DNA from: Roridomyces roridus
Lineage: Eukaryota > Basidiomycota > Agaricomycetes > Agaricales > Mycenaceae
NCBI GenBank assembly: GCA_029378245.1
Contig: JARKIF010000042.1
Location: 62,001 to 126,000, forward strand
Length of the DNA: 64,000 nt
Reading direction: 5' to 3'
Every line of letters starts with the position of its first letter. Positions within the stretch are counted from its first letter, which is position 1. The notes beneath the pieces are model-generated. The model had not been told where the DNA came from and did no database searches. It was given only the letters and a program-made list of their open reading frames with translations. This document shows, piece by piece, positions 31,896-42,316 of the stretch. A program made the position numbers and the translations under genes.

Positions 31896-34498
31896 TTGTA
31901 TAGTTCACGTAGACGAGAGTACTCTCTGCCAGCATGGACCCCAGAATTCAAGACTATCCGGGATGGCAATCACGTGCCCGTGCCCCTTTTCGACAACATC
32001 CACCTTGCATCCACCACCCAGGTATCTCCAATGACTTCGGCGGGTAGCTTTGAACCTATCCATCGTCTCCAAGAACGTTCTCTGCCGTCGGTGGCTTCTG
32101 ACTCAGGTCAGTCCCATTGTGGCCCCTTTTCCAGCACCGACCAGGCTGCCAGGATCTGCATCTCTAGCTAAACGCTCTCCGCCCTCGTCCAAGGAATCTA
32201 GATCTCCCAAGCGGTCTCGGCTACCTTCCCCTACTCAAGCTAGCCAACAGGTTTCCGTTGCTGTAATCACCCAATACGAGGGTACCGACGTCGCCCCTGC
32301 GACGATCTTCAAGCAGCCTCATTGGGATGACAGCGCAGCCGAAGTTCTTGCCTTGAAGAGGATCGCCGTCGCCGAATTCATATCAGTTACGCTCACTTGG
32401 GACTCGAAACTTGATTCGGGAAACCTGAGCTTCCCGGACGCGCCGCACTTCGCGCCGCCCTTGCTGCGATCTCGGATGAGAAGAAAAAGATCATCAAAGG
32501 CCCAGCGGTGTTGGGGTTGCCCTTGAAAGCACTCGTTGACACAGAGCAGTTACCTCCCTTCCTCCTCGTTGTCTTCCTCCGCTGCGATTCCAATTCCACG
32601 GTCCCAGACACACCTGCCAGCGCCATACTAGCCCAACAAATTGTCCCGAATGACATTTTGAACGGGGCTCATTCGCCTGTCATCAAGCACGGGGGCGAGG
32701 CTCTGCCTCTTGAAACGCAATATGAACCATTTGCAGATACAACCAGAGGCCTTCGCCGCCAGTTGAAAGATGACGAATTGCTGGCAGAGGTTCAACGTCT
32801 CCACGGTGACTCGGTGTGTGGCTATTTCACTAAATCAACTGGCCCAATAACTCTAGCTTCAAGTGGGTCAATGCAAAAGACCGCGCCTATGACTTGACCG
32901 AAGTCGTCAACAAATACCGCCACAGGCCTTCGGAGAAATGGAGGCTTAAGACCGCTGTCCTCAAATTGCTGAACTGTGAGGGCGGCAATATGAACTTGAA
33001 AGTACACGGACGCCTCGATCTTCTTCCCGCCGACGGTGAGGTGCACAAAACAGATGTAGATGGCCTCGGTGTATTTCAAGGGCTTTGTTTAGTTTTCCTC
33101 AAAATCAATGCCGGTTTCAAGGGCAGAGCCGCGCAGAAATTTAGTCTTCTACATCAAACTTTGGTAAGGTGTTGCATCTTACGACTTGGATTCATGTACT
33201 AACAGTATTCCAGCAGGTTGATTATTTCCCGACCTATCCCGCACTCGTGCTCGAATTGTGGGACCACACGCTGGCAATTGGATACTATTACCAACGAGAT
33301 GGTGTGTTTCAGTATCGCGACGCCCACATGGTCGACCTGCTGGTCCCAGGCACGTCGGGCATGCCGAACGATCGCCACACCTCCGAGGTGGCGTACTACT
33401 TCGGCTTGCTGCGCCAGTTGTTGAACAAGATTGCGAACCACCTCAAGAAGAAAAACCCTCCGCACGAGTACGAGCCGCTCGTTGACGATGTTCTCAAGGT
33501 CACCATCGACGGCAAGCCCGTGCAGCTCCAATATGTCGAGGCGTTCCGACCGGACGACCCCCGCATATTCAAAGTCAAGACAGTCGTGATGGAGTCGCCG
33601 GCGACGGAGAGGACAACTTACTACGTTGCGAAGTTGTTGTCTGAGCCTTGGTACGGAAAAGACGCGCAAGAGTACTTCGCCGAGCTCGGCTTCGCGCCTC
33701 GACTCCATTATCACGGCCCAGTCGAAATCAAGGGAGATGCTCTCAGGATGGGGTTCTACATTGTGATCATGGATTATGTCGACTCCACGGGTGCTCTCAT
33801 CAGACTTTTGACATGTAGCTTGTGACCTTGTACAAGGTCAAACAAACCCGCAAGCGCCCGCCAAATTTGCGCAAGCCCGCAAGCTCACAAGCCAGGTCCT
33901 GAAACTCACAAGGTCCCTCGTTCGACTCCCATCGGACCACACAGATTTATTTCCTTCGACCCTGAATCTGACTGGTACATGCTTCCATTGCCTCTGGGTG
34001 TATGTCATCCATCCCTAACACCTTTTTTCAGCCCCGTTTTCAACCATTTCCGTGATTTCAACTCTCGCTTTGACCTTGCGAGCTTGTGCGACAAGCTGCC
34101 AAGCCCAACAAGGTCGCAAGATCTTTGTCAAAAGACTGATGCTCCCGCCGGAGCAAATGGAGGATCATCACGTCGACAATATCCGCGAGGTAGCAAAGCT
34201 GTTGCAGGCTGGCCGCTGGCCATGGTTGCACGGCGACCTCCGCCCCGAGAACATTGTCTTTCGCCCTGGACAGAAGCTGCAAATATTGGATTGGGACTGG
34301 GCGGGCAAGGACGGCGGTTTGATTGACCCCAGGTACCCGCCGACGCTGAACGACTGCAGCATTGTCCCCCGCCATCCCCGGGCAAGAGCAAAGGGTGACA
34401 TCCGGACTTCTCATGACATCTGGCACCTTAATCGGATGCTCTTGTTGGCCAAGAGGGAAGTGCTGGCGGGCCCGGGAGATAAGTTTACCTCGTTATAG
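31896..34498 (+). pseudogene. Fungal kinase-like gene, multi-exon and interrupted
   Basis: Frames can be chained across short introns. One N-terminal segment reads FKTIRDGNHVPVPLFDNIHLA; then AAISDEKKKIIKGPAVLGLPLKALVD; FKWVNAKDRAYDLTEVVNKYRHRPSEKWRLK; and a long exon from about 33219 (DYFPTYPALVLELWDHTLAIG ... YYVAKLLSEPWYGKDAQEYFAELGFAPRLHYHGPVEI ... YIVIMDYVDSTGAL). The C-terminal part has LHGDLRPENIVF (catalytic HGDLxxxNI loop) and LDWDWAGKDG in place of DFG. This resembles the atypical kinase-like families common in basidiomycetes. A 340-bp transposon splits it before the catalytic loop. The C-lobe is short and ends at 34498. Exact exons are uncertain; it is probably inactive. Confidence 0.55.
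33800..34139. mobile_element. Putative hAT-like MITE inside the kinase-like gene
   Basis: Left end CAGACTTTTGACA...CTTGTGACCTTGT and right end, read on the other strand, CAGTCTTTTGACA...CTTGCGACCTTGT form imperfect inverted repeats of about 31 bp. Flanking octamers TGCTCTCA (33792-33799) and TGCTCCCG (34140-34147) look like a diverged 8-bp target duplication (6 of 8). There is no transposase. Coding similarity resumes on both sides, but the frames do not simply rejoin. Confidence 0.6.
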
Positions 34499-34536
34499 TC
34501 GGGATCGGCTCGAAGGATACTTATCCTTGCGGTATA

Positions 34537-34779
34537 CTGTAGTATTACGTTCAATTCGTATGGTCACGGGTCACACGGGATTTTTTATACGGAAAATTTC
34601 GTATGTCACAGGGTCACAGAGGCAAATTTTCGCCTGCCGAAGGATGCCGACCTTAGCCGAGATCAAAAACACGGATCAGATTTCCTTTTTGAGCCATGCC
34701 GGCCGTCGGATACAAAAGGTTCCATTCGTATGAATTGTCACACCCCAAAGTGCCATACGAATTGAACGTAATACTACAG
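34537..34779. mobile_element. Tc1/mariner-type MITE, TA target site
   Basis: The 243-bp element has perfect 27-bp terminal inverted repeats beginning CTGTAGTATTACGTTCAATT and ending CGTATGG. TA dinucleotides flank both ends (34535-34536 and 34780-34781). It is too short to encode a transposase. Perfect ends indicate a relatively recent insertion. It lies 39 bp after the last stop of the kinase-like gene. Confidence 0.9.
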
Positions 34780-35189
34780 TAAGCCTCACAACAGGCGCAA
34801 CTTGTATCTCGGGCTGGACATGATGCATGATCTTGAGGCGCAGCTTTTGCTATAATAATTTACCTTGTGTGTTGGGCTGGGAATGGAGATTACGAGGCCC
34901 CATGGTTGGAAGAAACGACTGCGCGAGCGGTGCTATCAATAGAGTTTAGACGTCAAAAAGCAGCTGTACGTGTATTCCGATTCTATATAATTTGTGCGCG
35001 ATCGCGTGGAACCATCGAGTAAACTATTCCCGCATCGGCCCTTCCTCTCGAGAACAACAGCTGGTAGGCCCAGACACAGATGGACCGAAACATAAGGCGG
35101 GAGATCAGGGGCATTAACTCGCCGTCTTCCTCTGGCTCTCAGCGCGGCACACTAATACAAGTGAGTGACAAGAAGGGTGACGGGATTCA

Positions 35190-35330
35190 TGAATTTCACC
35201 AAAGGTTCCACTGACAAACGTTTTCCCAGGCATGAATCCCATTGCGCTTCCAGGCCCGATTCCACCCACAGGTCCATTCCACCATTTCAAAGCTCATCTA
35301 ATGCAGCAAGCCTTATAGGATCGGGATCAA
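35190..35330 (-). pseudogene. Duplicated 3' end of an F-box gene
   Basis: This stretch repeats the 3' end of the neighbouring gene (35395-35530): TTCCACTGACAAACGTTTTC, CCAGGC.TGAATCCC, CCCGATTCCACCCACAGGTCC and TATAGGATCGGGATC blocks are shared in order. Only about the last 45 codons are present, with substitutions and a frame interruption. Confidence 0.75.
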
Positions 35331-35398
35331 GTATCAACGCGCCGTCTTCCTCTGGCTCTCACTGCGACACATACAAGAAGGAGAGTAATTCATGGATT

Positions 35399-36961
35399 TC
35401 ACTGAGTAAACCACTGACAAGCGTTTTCCCAGGCATTAATACCGTTTTGCGCGTCCAGACCCGATTCCACCCACAAGTCCAATCCGCCATCTCGAAGCTC
35501 ATCGAAACCAGCAAGCGTTACAGGATCGGGCAGTGGACCACTGTCTGCCAAGAACGATGCCGCGCGAAGGGAACTTCGACGACGCGACTGGAGCATCCGG
35601 AGGAAGAGAGGGTAGTCGATGGGCATCGATTCCAACGCCCCAAAACAAATCTCTCGGAGATGTTGACATTCGGAAACGTCAGTGAGCATCGTTATATGGG
35701 CCTCCATGGTGTCGGCACCACGGGCGAAGAATGTGAGGGCGATGGTGGTGATGGAGGGATGCTTTTTGAGGATGCCTAATGTCGTAGTGGCAGAAGAAAC
35801 TTCTCTGAGGTACAACTTCCGAGGCGCACATGCAGATCGGAGGATAAGGGCGTCCAAACTGTCGATCAGAACAGAGTCCCCCTCGGCGTCAATGGCCAGT
35901 TCGGCCAGATGAGGGGCCCGCAGGTAATCCAACAACTGCCCATTGGATACATAGAGCCGTTGTGGATGCAGGAGTTCGATAGCTTGGGTGCCGGGCTCGG
36001 GCCAGGGTTCCTCATCGAAAGCGGTGATGACTCTGGCGCTAACGATGTTGGGCGCCGACTTGAAGACATGCAAGTGCATTTTCAGCGGGCCATGGAGGCG
36101 ACAGATGGTGAGTTGATGCGCTGGAAGAAGGATGGGTATGAAGCGGGCCTCGTTGTTCACCCCCACATCTACCAGTGACGGAGCAGTTTTGAAGCATGTG
36201 ATCGAGTCGACGCCAACCTGACTTCGCTGGTTATCCCACTGTAGCCATAACCTCCGGAGCGAAGGGAGACGGCCTCGAAGCTGCGCCAGACGCGGAGCCA
36301 AAGCCGAACTCAGCTGAATATTGAGCACCTCCCACCGAGCAGAGTGCTTCGAGAGGAGATCGAATAGCTCCACTTGCTCGGTGGAATCGGCTTCCTCGGA
36401 TCCGTAGAAATGGACCTGCAGATTCAGCGTCCCGGAGCGCTGGAGTTGCGCCTGGATAAGATCCGCATGTGCCGGATGCTCGTCGTCGAAAGCAACGTGG
36501 ACTGCCGACCACAATGAAGCAGTGGAGAGAGAAATTTCCCTCCAGCGGCTGCTAATCTGCGCGAGCATCCAAGGGCTGCTTTTGGCCTCGGACTCGGGGT
36601 TGCCCTCTCTTTCGCAAAAAGTGGGTAGAGTCCACCGAAATATTTGCACGAGGACTTCGGGAGGCATTCTTCGCAGCGGGGACTGGATGCCCATATTTTG
36701 AGAATGATACTCCGACAGTTGCGCTCGCTCGGCCTGCAGCTGCTCAAGACGATCTCGGAGTCGGGAAATCTCGCTGTCGAGAAAATCCAGACGGGCTCCA
36801 GTGTCAGACACCACGCTACGAATGAAAGCGAGTTCTGCGCTGCCCGGAGCATCGTTCGATTTCACGAGACGCTGCCACTGTGCCAGAGTCTTGGTCGTGG
36901 CGGGGATAGTTTCTGCTGTTGGAATATACAGGGAACCGCACTCGGGGCAGCTCGAAGCCAT
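35399..36961 (-). CDS. F-box-like protein, CPECG type (520 aa)
   Basis: The start is the ATG at 36961 (MASSCPECGSLYIPTAETIPATTKTLAQWQRLVKSNDAPGSAE) directly after a TTTTTCAG acceptor. An open frame runs on to 37489, but it enters the adjacent tandem repeat, has no family match and crosses a conserved intron, so it is excluded. Coiled coil LDSEISRLRDRLEQLQAERAQL; F-box-like block QSPLRRMPPEVLVQIFRWTLP; then PWMLAQISSRWREISLSTASLWS and LRGRLPSLRRLWLQWD. The C-terminus is INAWENACQWFTQ. The copy is complete and divergently transcribed from 38678 across the 512-bp repeat array. Confidence 0.82.
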   Translation of the reverse strand: MASSCPECGSLYIPTAETIPATTKTLAQWQRLVKSNDAPGSAELAFIRSVVSDTGARLDFLDSEISRLRDRLEQLQAERAQLSEYHSQNMGIQSPLRRMPPEVLVQIFRWTLPTFCEREGNPESEAKSSPWMLAQISSRWREISLSTASLWSAVHVAFDDEHPAHADLIQAQLQRSGTLNLQVHFYGSEEADSTEQVELFDLLSKHSARWEVLNIQLSSALAPRLAQLRGRLPSLRRLWLQWDNQRSQVGVDSITCFKTAPSLVDVGVNNEARFIPILLPAHQLTICRLHGPLKMHLHVFKSAPNIVSARVITAFDEEPWPEPGTQAIELLHPQRLYVSNGQLLDYLRAPHLAELAIDAEGDSVLIDSLDALILRSACAPRKLYLREVSSATTTLGILKKHPSITTIALTFFARGADTMEAHITMLTDVSECQHLREICFGALESMPIDYPLFLRMLQSRRRSSLRAASFLADSGPLPDPVTLAGFDELRDGGLDLWVESGLDAQNGINAWENACQWFTQ

Positions 36962-37018
36962 CTGAAAAATCCACAGGTCACTACGCGGCGGCCAAGGATA
37001 GCGGAGACGCACGATCGT
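36962..37018 (-). other. Probable 5'-UTR intron before the F-box start
   Basis: The minus strand shows GTGCGTCTCC, an AGTGACC branch-like site and a TTTTTCAG acceptor abutting the ATG at 36961. It is nearly identical to the leader of the gene starting at 42042. Confidence 0.6.
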
Positions 37019-37143
37019 CCGACGCGTCGAAACACTGGTGATTGAAGTATTGAAGGGCAGATAGGCCGAGTACAAAGCGGAGGCGTCGGAGAGAGAGTGT
37101 GTGTGTGACGGAATCGACCAAAGAGAGGAACAGCGATCACGAA

Positions 37144-38577
37144 CTGGATGGTCTAGACAGACCGTGGGGATTGGCAGGAGCGACGCCATCACATGTCTCG
37201 ATCTTTTTCGGACTCGTCCGTCACCTGCCCCGGCCTGAGTCTGGCGCGACGACCTTTCCACACCCCCTACCCTCCCCTCTCTGTCCCCACTAGTCTTCTT
37301 CCCCGCGGCATTTTGCCCACGAGTCTCGTCCCGACGTAGGACACCATTTTTCGATCTGCACATCCGGATTGGCCGCTCCCCAAGTCTGGCACTCGACCTG
37401 TCACCATTGCTGTCCGTCCTGCGGTCAGGATCCCTCCCTCTTCCCCCTAATTCTTGCCCCGCTTTTGGGTGCCTTGGCGTTCTCTCCATTCCTCCCCCTC
37501 CTTCGGCTGGTCGATGGCGAGAGTTCCTTGTTGGGCTGCCCTCGGCACCCTCCGCCCTGCGGAGTGCAGCGGGCTCCAGCAGGAGTCTTCGCCCAAGTTA
37601 ATACATCGGATCAGTCCATCACCTCTCTCTCATCAAGGAGCGACCCAGTCCAATCCTGGATGGTCTAGACAGACCGTGGGGATTGGCAGGAGCGACGCCA
37701 TCACATGTCTCGATCTTTTTCGGACTCGTCCGTCACCTGCCCCGGCCTGAGTCTGGCGCGACGACCTTTCCACACCCCCTACCCTCCCCTCTCTGTCCCC
37801 ACTAGTCTTCTTCCCCGCGGCATTTTGCCCACGAGTCTCGTCCCGACGTAGGACACCATTTTTCGATCTGCACATCCGGATTGGCCGCTCCCCAAGTCTG
37901 GCACTCGACCTGTCACCATTGCTGTCCGTCCTGCGGTCAGGATCCCTCCCTCTTCCCCCTAATTCTTGCCCCGCTTTTGGGTGCCTTGGCGTTCTCTCCA
38001 TTCCTCCCCCTCCTTCGGCTGGTCGATGGCGAGAGTTCCTTGTTGGGCTGCCCTCGGCACCCTCCGCCCTGCGGAGTGCAGCGGGCTCCAGCAGGAGTCT
38101 TCGCCCAAGTTAATACATCGGATCAGTCCATCACCTCTCTCTCATCAAGGAGCGACCCAGTCCAATCCTGGATGGTCTAGACAGACCGTGGGGATTGGCA
38201 GGAGCGACGCCATCACATGTCTCGATCTTTTTCGGACTCGTCCGTCACCTGCCCCGGCCTGAGTCTGGCGCGACGACCTTTCCACACCCCCTACCCTCCC
38301 CTCTCTGTCCCCACTAGTCTTCTTCCCCGCGGCATTTTGCCCACGAGTCTCGTCCCGACGTAGGACACCATTTTTCGATCCCCACCATCCCACCCTTTTC
38401 CTTTGTCATTTGCGCACTTACTTAGTTACGCTCGTGCTTGTAGTAGTTACGTTGGGGCTGCCCTCGGCACCCTCCGCCCTGCGGAGTGCAGCGGGCTCCA
38501 GCAGGAGTCTTCGCCCAAGTTAATACATCGGATCAGTCCATCACCTCTCTCTCATCAAGGAGCGACCCAGTCCAATC
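37144..38577. repeat. 512-bp tandem repeat, two full copies plus a rearranged third
   Basis: Copies run 37144-37655 and 37656-38167 with no differences seen by eye. A third starts at 38168 and follows the unit to TTTTTCGATC (about 38380). There 74 bp of unrelated sequence replaces about 177 bp, and the unit resumes at GGGCTGCCCTCGGCACC and ends near 38577. The array fills the space between two divergent F-box genes, so it probably carries parts of both promoters. The open frames inside it repeat with the array and are not credible genes. Confidence 0.95.
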
Positions 38578-38627
38578 CCTATCTGAGACCAACTCAAGAC
38601 CGACTCCCTTTTGACCACAACCACCAA

Positions 38628-38677
38628 GTGCACTCTCTTGCTCTCATTTCCCGTCGTCGTCTGGAACTGGAGTACAG
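38628..38677 (+). other. Probable 5'-UTR intron before the F-box start
   Basis: The exon end ACCACCAA is followed by a GTGCAC donor, with a GTACAG acceptor abutting the ATG at 38678. The same ACCACCAA|GT context precedes the gene that starts at 62015. Confidence 0.55.
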
Positions 38678-40200
38678 ATGTCTCCCCTTTGTCCCACCTG
38701 TGGCGCCTCGACGAACTCGGACGTGACTATTCCACCGGATGAGCCCAAGACTCAAACGATAGCGGCGGTCATAGCGCGTTTCCTGCAGTTGATGGAAACG
38801 AATGAGCCACCAGCCGCAGCCGACCTAGCGTACGCGCAGGCTGTCGTATCCAACGCTGCCGCGCAACTGGCCACTCTGGACGAAGATATAGCCCAACTCA
38901 AAACTCGACTAAAGCAGCGAGAGGACGAACGCACAGTCGTGGCAATCTCTCACCAACGGAGCCTTCCGATTGTATCCCCACTGAGGCGGATGCCACCCGA
39001 GATTCTTTCCGAAATCTTCGTCTGGACTCAGCCGTTACCCGCTGACCTGGCGGGGCCGCCTATTTTGACGACCCGGTGGCTCCTCAGTCAGGTTAGCCGC
39101 CGTTGGAGAGAAATCGCGCTTTCTACTCCCTCCTTGTGGTCCCTGATTTACGTGTCCCGCACGAGAAAGACAGCCCCTTTACCTATGATCCAGACGCAGG
39201 TGGAGCGTGCTCGCACACTCAAGATTCATTTCTACGGCTCGGACGCTCGAAGAGAACCCACGGATCGAATCAAATTGTTTCAATTCCTTTCCGAGCACTC
39301 CGTTCGTTGGGAGGAACTCTTTGTTAGTGTCACTCAAGACCTGGTTCCCCTCATAGCGACCCTTCGCGGCCGCCTACCTTCTCTCCGACGGTTATCGCTG
39401 GAATGGTACACCAGGGGAGAATTCGATGGCCTCGATTGCTTCGGAACAGCGCCGTTCTTGGAGGACGTCACGCTCCAACGGAACTTTGACTCCATACCTC
39501 TCCCCGCGCACCAGCTCACCTCGTACCGGGTGACAGGTCGGTGGGAGTCACATCAGGCCGTCCTGAAAATGGCGCCAAACATCGTCGAGGCTCAGGTTTT
39601 GCTCGAGTTCAATGGCACACCTTGGCCGCAGCCAAGTTCAGCGATCGACATGTTACAGCTACAACGCCTCTACGTAACCGATGTCGAGGTTTTGGATTAC
39701 CTCCGGGCTCCTTCTTTGGCCGAAATTGCCATCAACTTGCATGAGGAACATGCAGCTCCTGTCGAGCACTTGGACGCGTTCTTCCTCCGCTCTTCCTGTA
39801 CACCGCGGCGGTTCTTCATCGATGACCCGTTCAGCGTCAGTGTCACTGAAGAGATCCTCGAGAAATTCACCTTCATCGCTGCTTTCACCATCTTGGGCGA
39901 AAATGCCAAAACCGTAAACACTCATCTGGGTATGCTGGCAAAGTCGCCGAACGCATTCCTTCACCTGAACGAGATCGGTTTTCAATCAAATGCCCCCTTC
40001 GACTATCCCCTCGTCCTCAAGATGCTTCGAGCTTGTCGAAGCTCTCTTGCCAGTGTGTATTTGTTGCGAGCAAGGGTCCAGATGCCCATACAAGAAATGC
40101 TCTGAACGCGCTCAGAGAAGCTGGGATGAATATCTTGATGCTGGAGAATATAGCACGGTACTACGAACGGTGGACCTTCGAAACTCCATGGGTATTTTAA
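38678..40200 (+). pseudogene. F-box-like gene, CPTCG type, with C-terminal frameshift
   Basis: The frame from MSPLCPTCGASTNSDVTIPPDE stays open for 475 codons to 40105. It includes the coiled coil, F-box-like block (VSPLRRMPPEILSEIFVWTQP), WLLSQVSRRWREIALSTPSLWS and most repeats. Around 40035-40060 the expected SRR...VFVASKGPD segment moves to another frame, and the original frame ends in unrelated ARVQMPIQEML. The shifted frame carries the normal C-terminus (NALNALREAGMNILMLEN ... FETPWVF) to a stop at 40200. The lesion is a one- or two-base indel near the end, so a protein lacking only the last 45 or so residues could still function. Closest relatives are 42317 and 62015. Confidence 0.75.
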
Positions 40201-40452
40201 ACTGCAGTGGTCGTCTACATATCATGTCATGTAACTGCAAGTAAGTTTCCTTGACTTGTATATTTATGTGTTTACACTGCTGGAGTGGACGTCGCTTGCA
40301 GCGAGAGCTTCAATAAAGCGCAGATTTTGCATACGGTGTGGGGGTAATTTACGTGCAGACATCGAACGCGTACATACACCATCGTCCGGACCTCTCGAGA
40401 ACACCGCCTTAGAAACTCAGACGAAGATGGAAAAGAAGTAATTTTTATCATT

Positions 40453-42042
40453 TTATTGCATGTTCCACTGAGAAACGTTTTCCCATTCATTAATCCTAAG
40501 TTGCGCCCCCAGACCCGATTCCACCCGCAGGTCCAATCCACCATCTCGAAGTTCTTCTAACCCGGCAAGCGTTACAGGATCGGGATCGGGACCCTTCATT
40601 GCGAAGAAGGATGCTGCGCGCAGACTGCAGCGGCTACTTCGACGGCGCGACTTGAGCATTCTGAGGAAGAGAGGGTAGTCAATGGGCATCGGGTCCGCCG
40701 CTGTACTGACCGCCCCGAAACAAATTTCGCGCAGATGTTCAGACTCGGGGGCGTGCGCGAGCACAGTTAAGTGGGCCTCCATAACATCGACACCGCCATG
40801 GAAAAACACGAGGGCGAGGGCGGCAATGAAGGGATGTTTCTTGAGGACATCTAATGTAATATTGACAGAACCGATCCCTTTGAGGTACAATTCTGGAGGG
40901 GCGCATGCGGAACGGATGAAAAAGGCGTCTAATTCCTGCACGAGAGTTTCCTCTTCCGACACCCAAATGCCCAGTTGAGCGAGACGAGGTGCTCTCAGGT
41001 GACCCAAAATCTGCTCATCGGAAACGTAAAGACGCCGTAGATGCAGGAGATCGATGGCTTGGTCGCTGGGCTCGGGCCAGGGTTCTTCATCATCAAGATC
41101 CGGGATAACGACTCTGGCATCCACGATGTTGGGCGCCAACTTCAAGACATGCAAGTGCATTTTGAGCGGGCCATGGAGGTGATAGGAGGTGAGCTGGTGT
41201 GCTGGAACATAGATGGGTATGAACCGGGACTTGGTAATCACACTCGCATCCACGAGAGACGGCGCGCTTTTGAAGCATGTGATTGAGTCGACTCCAACCT
41301 GACTTTGCTCGCTATCCCACTGTAGCCATAACCACCTGAGCGAAGGGAGACGGCCACGAAGCTGCGCCAAGCGCGGGACCAAGGCCGAACTCAGCTGAAT
41401 GGTGAGCGCCTCCCACCGAGCGGAGTGCTTCGACAGGAGGTCGAAGAGCTTGAGCTGGTCGGCGGAATCAGCTTCCTCTTCTCCGTAAAAATGGGCTTTC
41501 AGATTGAGCGTCGCGGAGCGCTGAAGTTCAGTTTGAAGAATATCCGAATGCAATGGATCCTCCTCGTGGACGAAATCAATGTGAACCGTCGTCCACAATG
41601 AAGGAGTGGAGAGAGAAATTTCCCTCCAGCGGCTGCTAACCCGGGAAGGAGTCCATGGGCTTTTTTGCGTGTCGGAGACGCCGCCGCTCCTTTCGTGAAA
41701 CGAGGGTAACGTCCACAAAAATATTTGAACGAGGATCTCGGGTGGCATTCGTCGCAGCGGGGACAGAATGGGAACATATGGAGAATGGTATTCCCACAGT
41801 TGCATTCGCTGGCCCTGCAGCTGGTCAAGACGATCCCGGAGTCGAGAAATCTCGTTGTCCAGATATTCCAGACGGGTTCCGGTATCCGACACCAAGGCAC
41901 GAATGAAAGCGAGTTCTGCGCTGCCCGGAGCTTCGTTCAATTTCACGAGACGTTGGCAGCGTTCCAGAGTCTCACTCGTCGCAGGAATGGTTTGTGGTTT
42001 TGGCAGATATGGAGAACCGCACTGGGAGCAGCTCAAAGTCAT
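40453..42042 (-). CDS. F-box-like protein, CSQCG type (529 aa)
   Basis: Complete frame opening MTLSCSQCGSPYLPKPQTIPATSETLERCQ. The coiled coil (LDNEISRLRDRLDQLQGQRMQL) is followed by LSPLRRMPPEILVQIFLWTLP and PWTPSRVSSRWREISLSTPSLW. The repeat region has LRGRLPSLRWLWLQWD and PAHQLTSYHLHGPLKMH. The end is INEWENVSQWNMQ, like 872-2446. The ATG follows a TTTTTAG acceptor of a 5' intron (GTGCGTCTCC donor on the minus strand). It is divergent from 42317-43876, with only 274 bp between start codons. Confidence 0.82.
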   Translation of the reverse strand: MTLSCSQCGSPYLPKPQTIPATSETLERCQRLVKLNEAPGSAELAFIRALVSDTGTRLEYLDNEISRLRDRLDQLQGQRMQLWEYHSPYVPILSPLRRMPPEILVQIFLWTLPSFHERSGGVSDTQKSPWTPSRVSSRWREISLSTPSLWTTVHIDFVHEEDPLHSDILQTELQRSATLNLKAHFYGEEEADSADQLKLFDLLSKHSARWEALTIQLSSALVPRLAQLRGRLPSLRWLWLQWDSEQSQVGVDSITCFKSAPSLVDASVITKSRFIPIYVPAHQLTSYHLHGPLKMHLHVLKLAPNIVDARVVIPDLDDEEPWPEPSDQAIDLLHLRRLYVSDEQILGHLRAPRLAQLGIWVSEEETLVQELDAFFIRSACAPPELYLKGIGSVNITLDVLKKHPFIAALALVFFHGGVDVMEAHLTVLAHAPESEHLREICFGAVSTAADPMPIDYPLFLRMLKSRRRSSRCSLRAASFFAMKGPDPDPVTLAGLEELRDGGLDLRVESGLGAQLRINEWENVSQWNMQ

Positions 42043-42266
42043 CTAAAAAGCCCACAGGTCACGACGCGGCCAAGCAAGTTTGAAGGAGACGCACGACTGG
42101 TCGAATGGCCTGACGCGTCGAGAAGCTTTTGATTCGAGGAAGCGAGGCTTTTAAATGCCAGAGGCCGAGTACGAGCAGATGGGAAAGTGGTGGAAGCAGT
42201 GAGAGCAAAGTGAGAGGCGATCACGGGGTCCGAACTTCGAAATTTCCTTTTGACCTCAACCAGCAA

Positions 42267-42316
42267 GTATCCTCTTTACTCTTGATCCCATGCCTTATCG
42301 TCTAACTCAAGTGCAG
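42267..42316 (+). other. Probable intron directly before the F-box start
   Basis: GTATCC donor at 42267, CTAAC branch site at 42302-42306 and GTGCAG acceptor abutting the ATG at 42317. This is the clearest example of the family's start-adjacent intron. Confidence 0.65.

Noticed and set aside
36962..37489. Upstream open-frame extension of the F-box gene ending at 35399 (would give 696 aa)
   Set aside because: It enters the 512-bp tandem repeat, has no family similarity, and a conserved AG|ATG splice boundary places the start at 36961.
37369..38262. Open frames of 64-99 codons inside the tandem repeat
   Set aside because: They recur identically with the repeat unit and have biased Pro/Ser composition without any domain.
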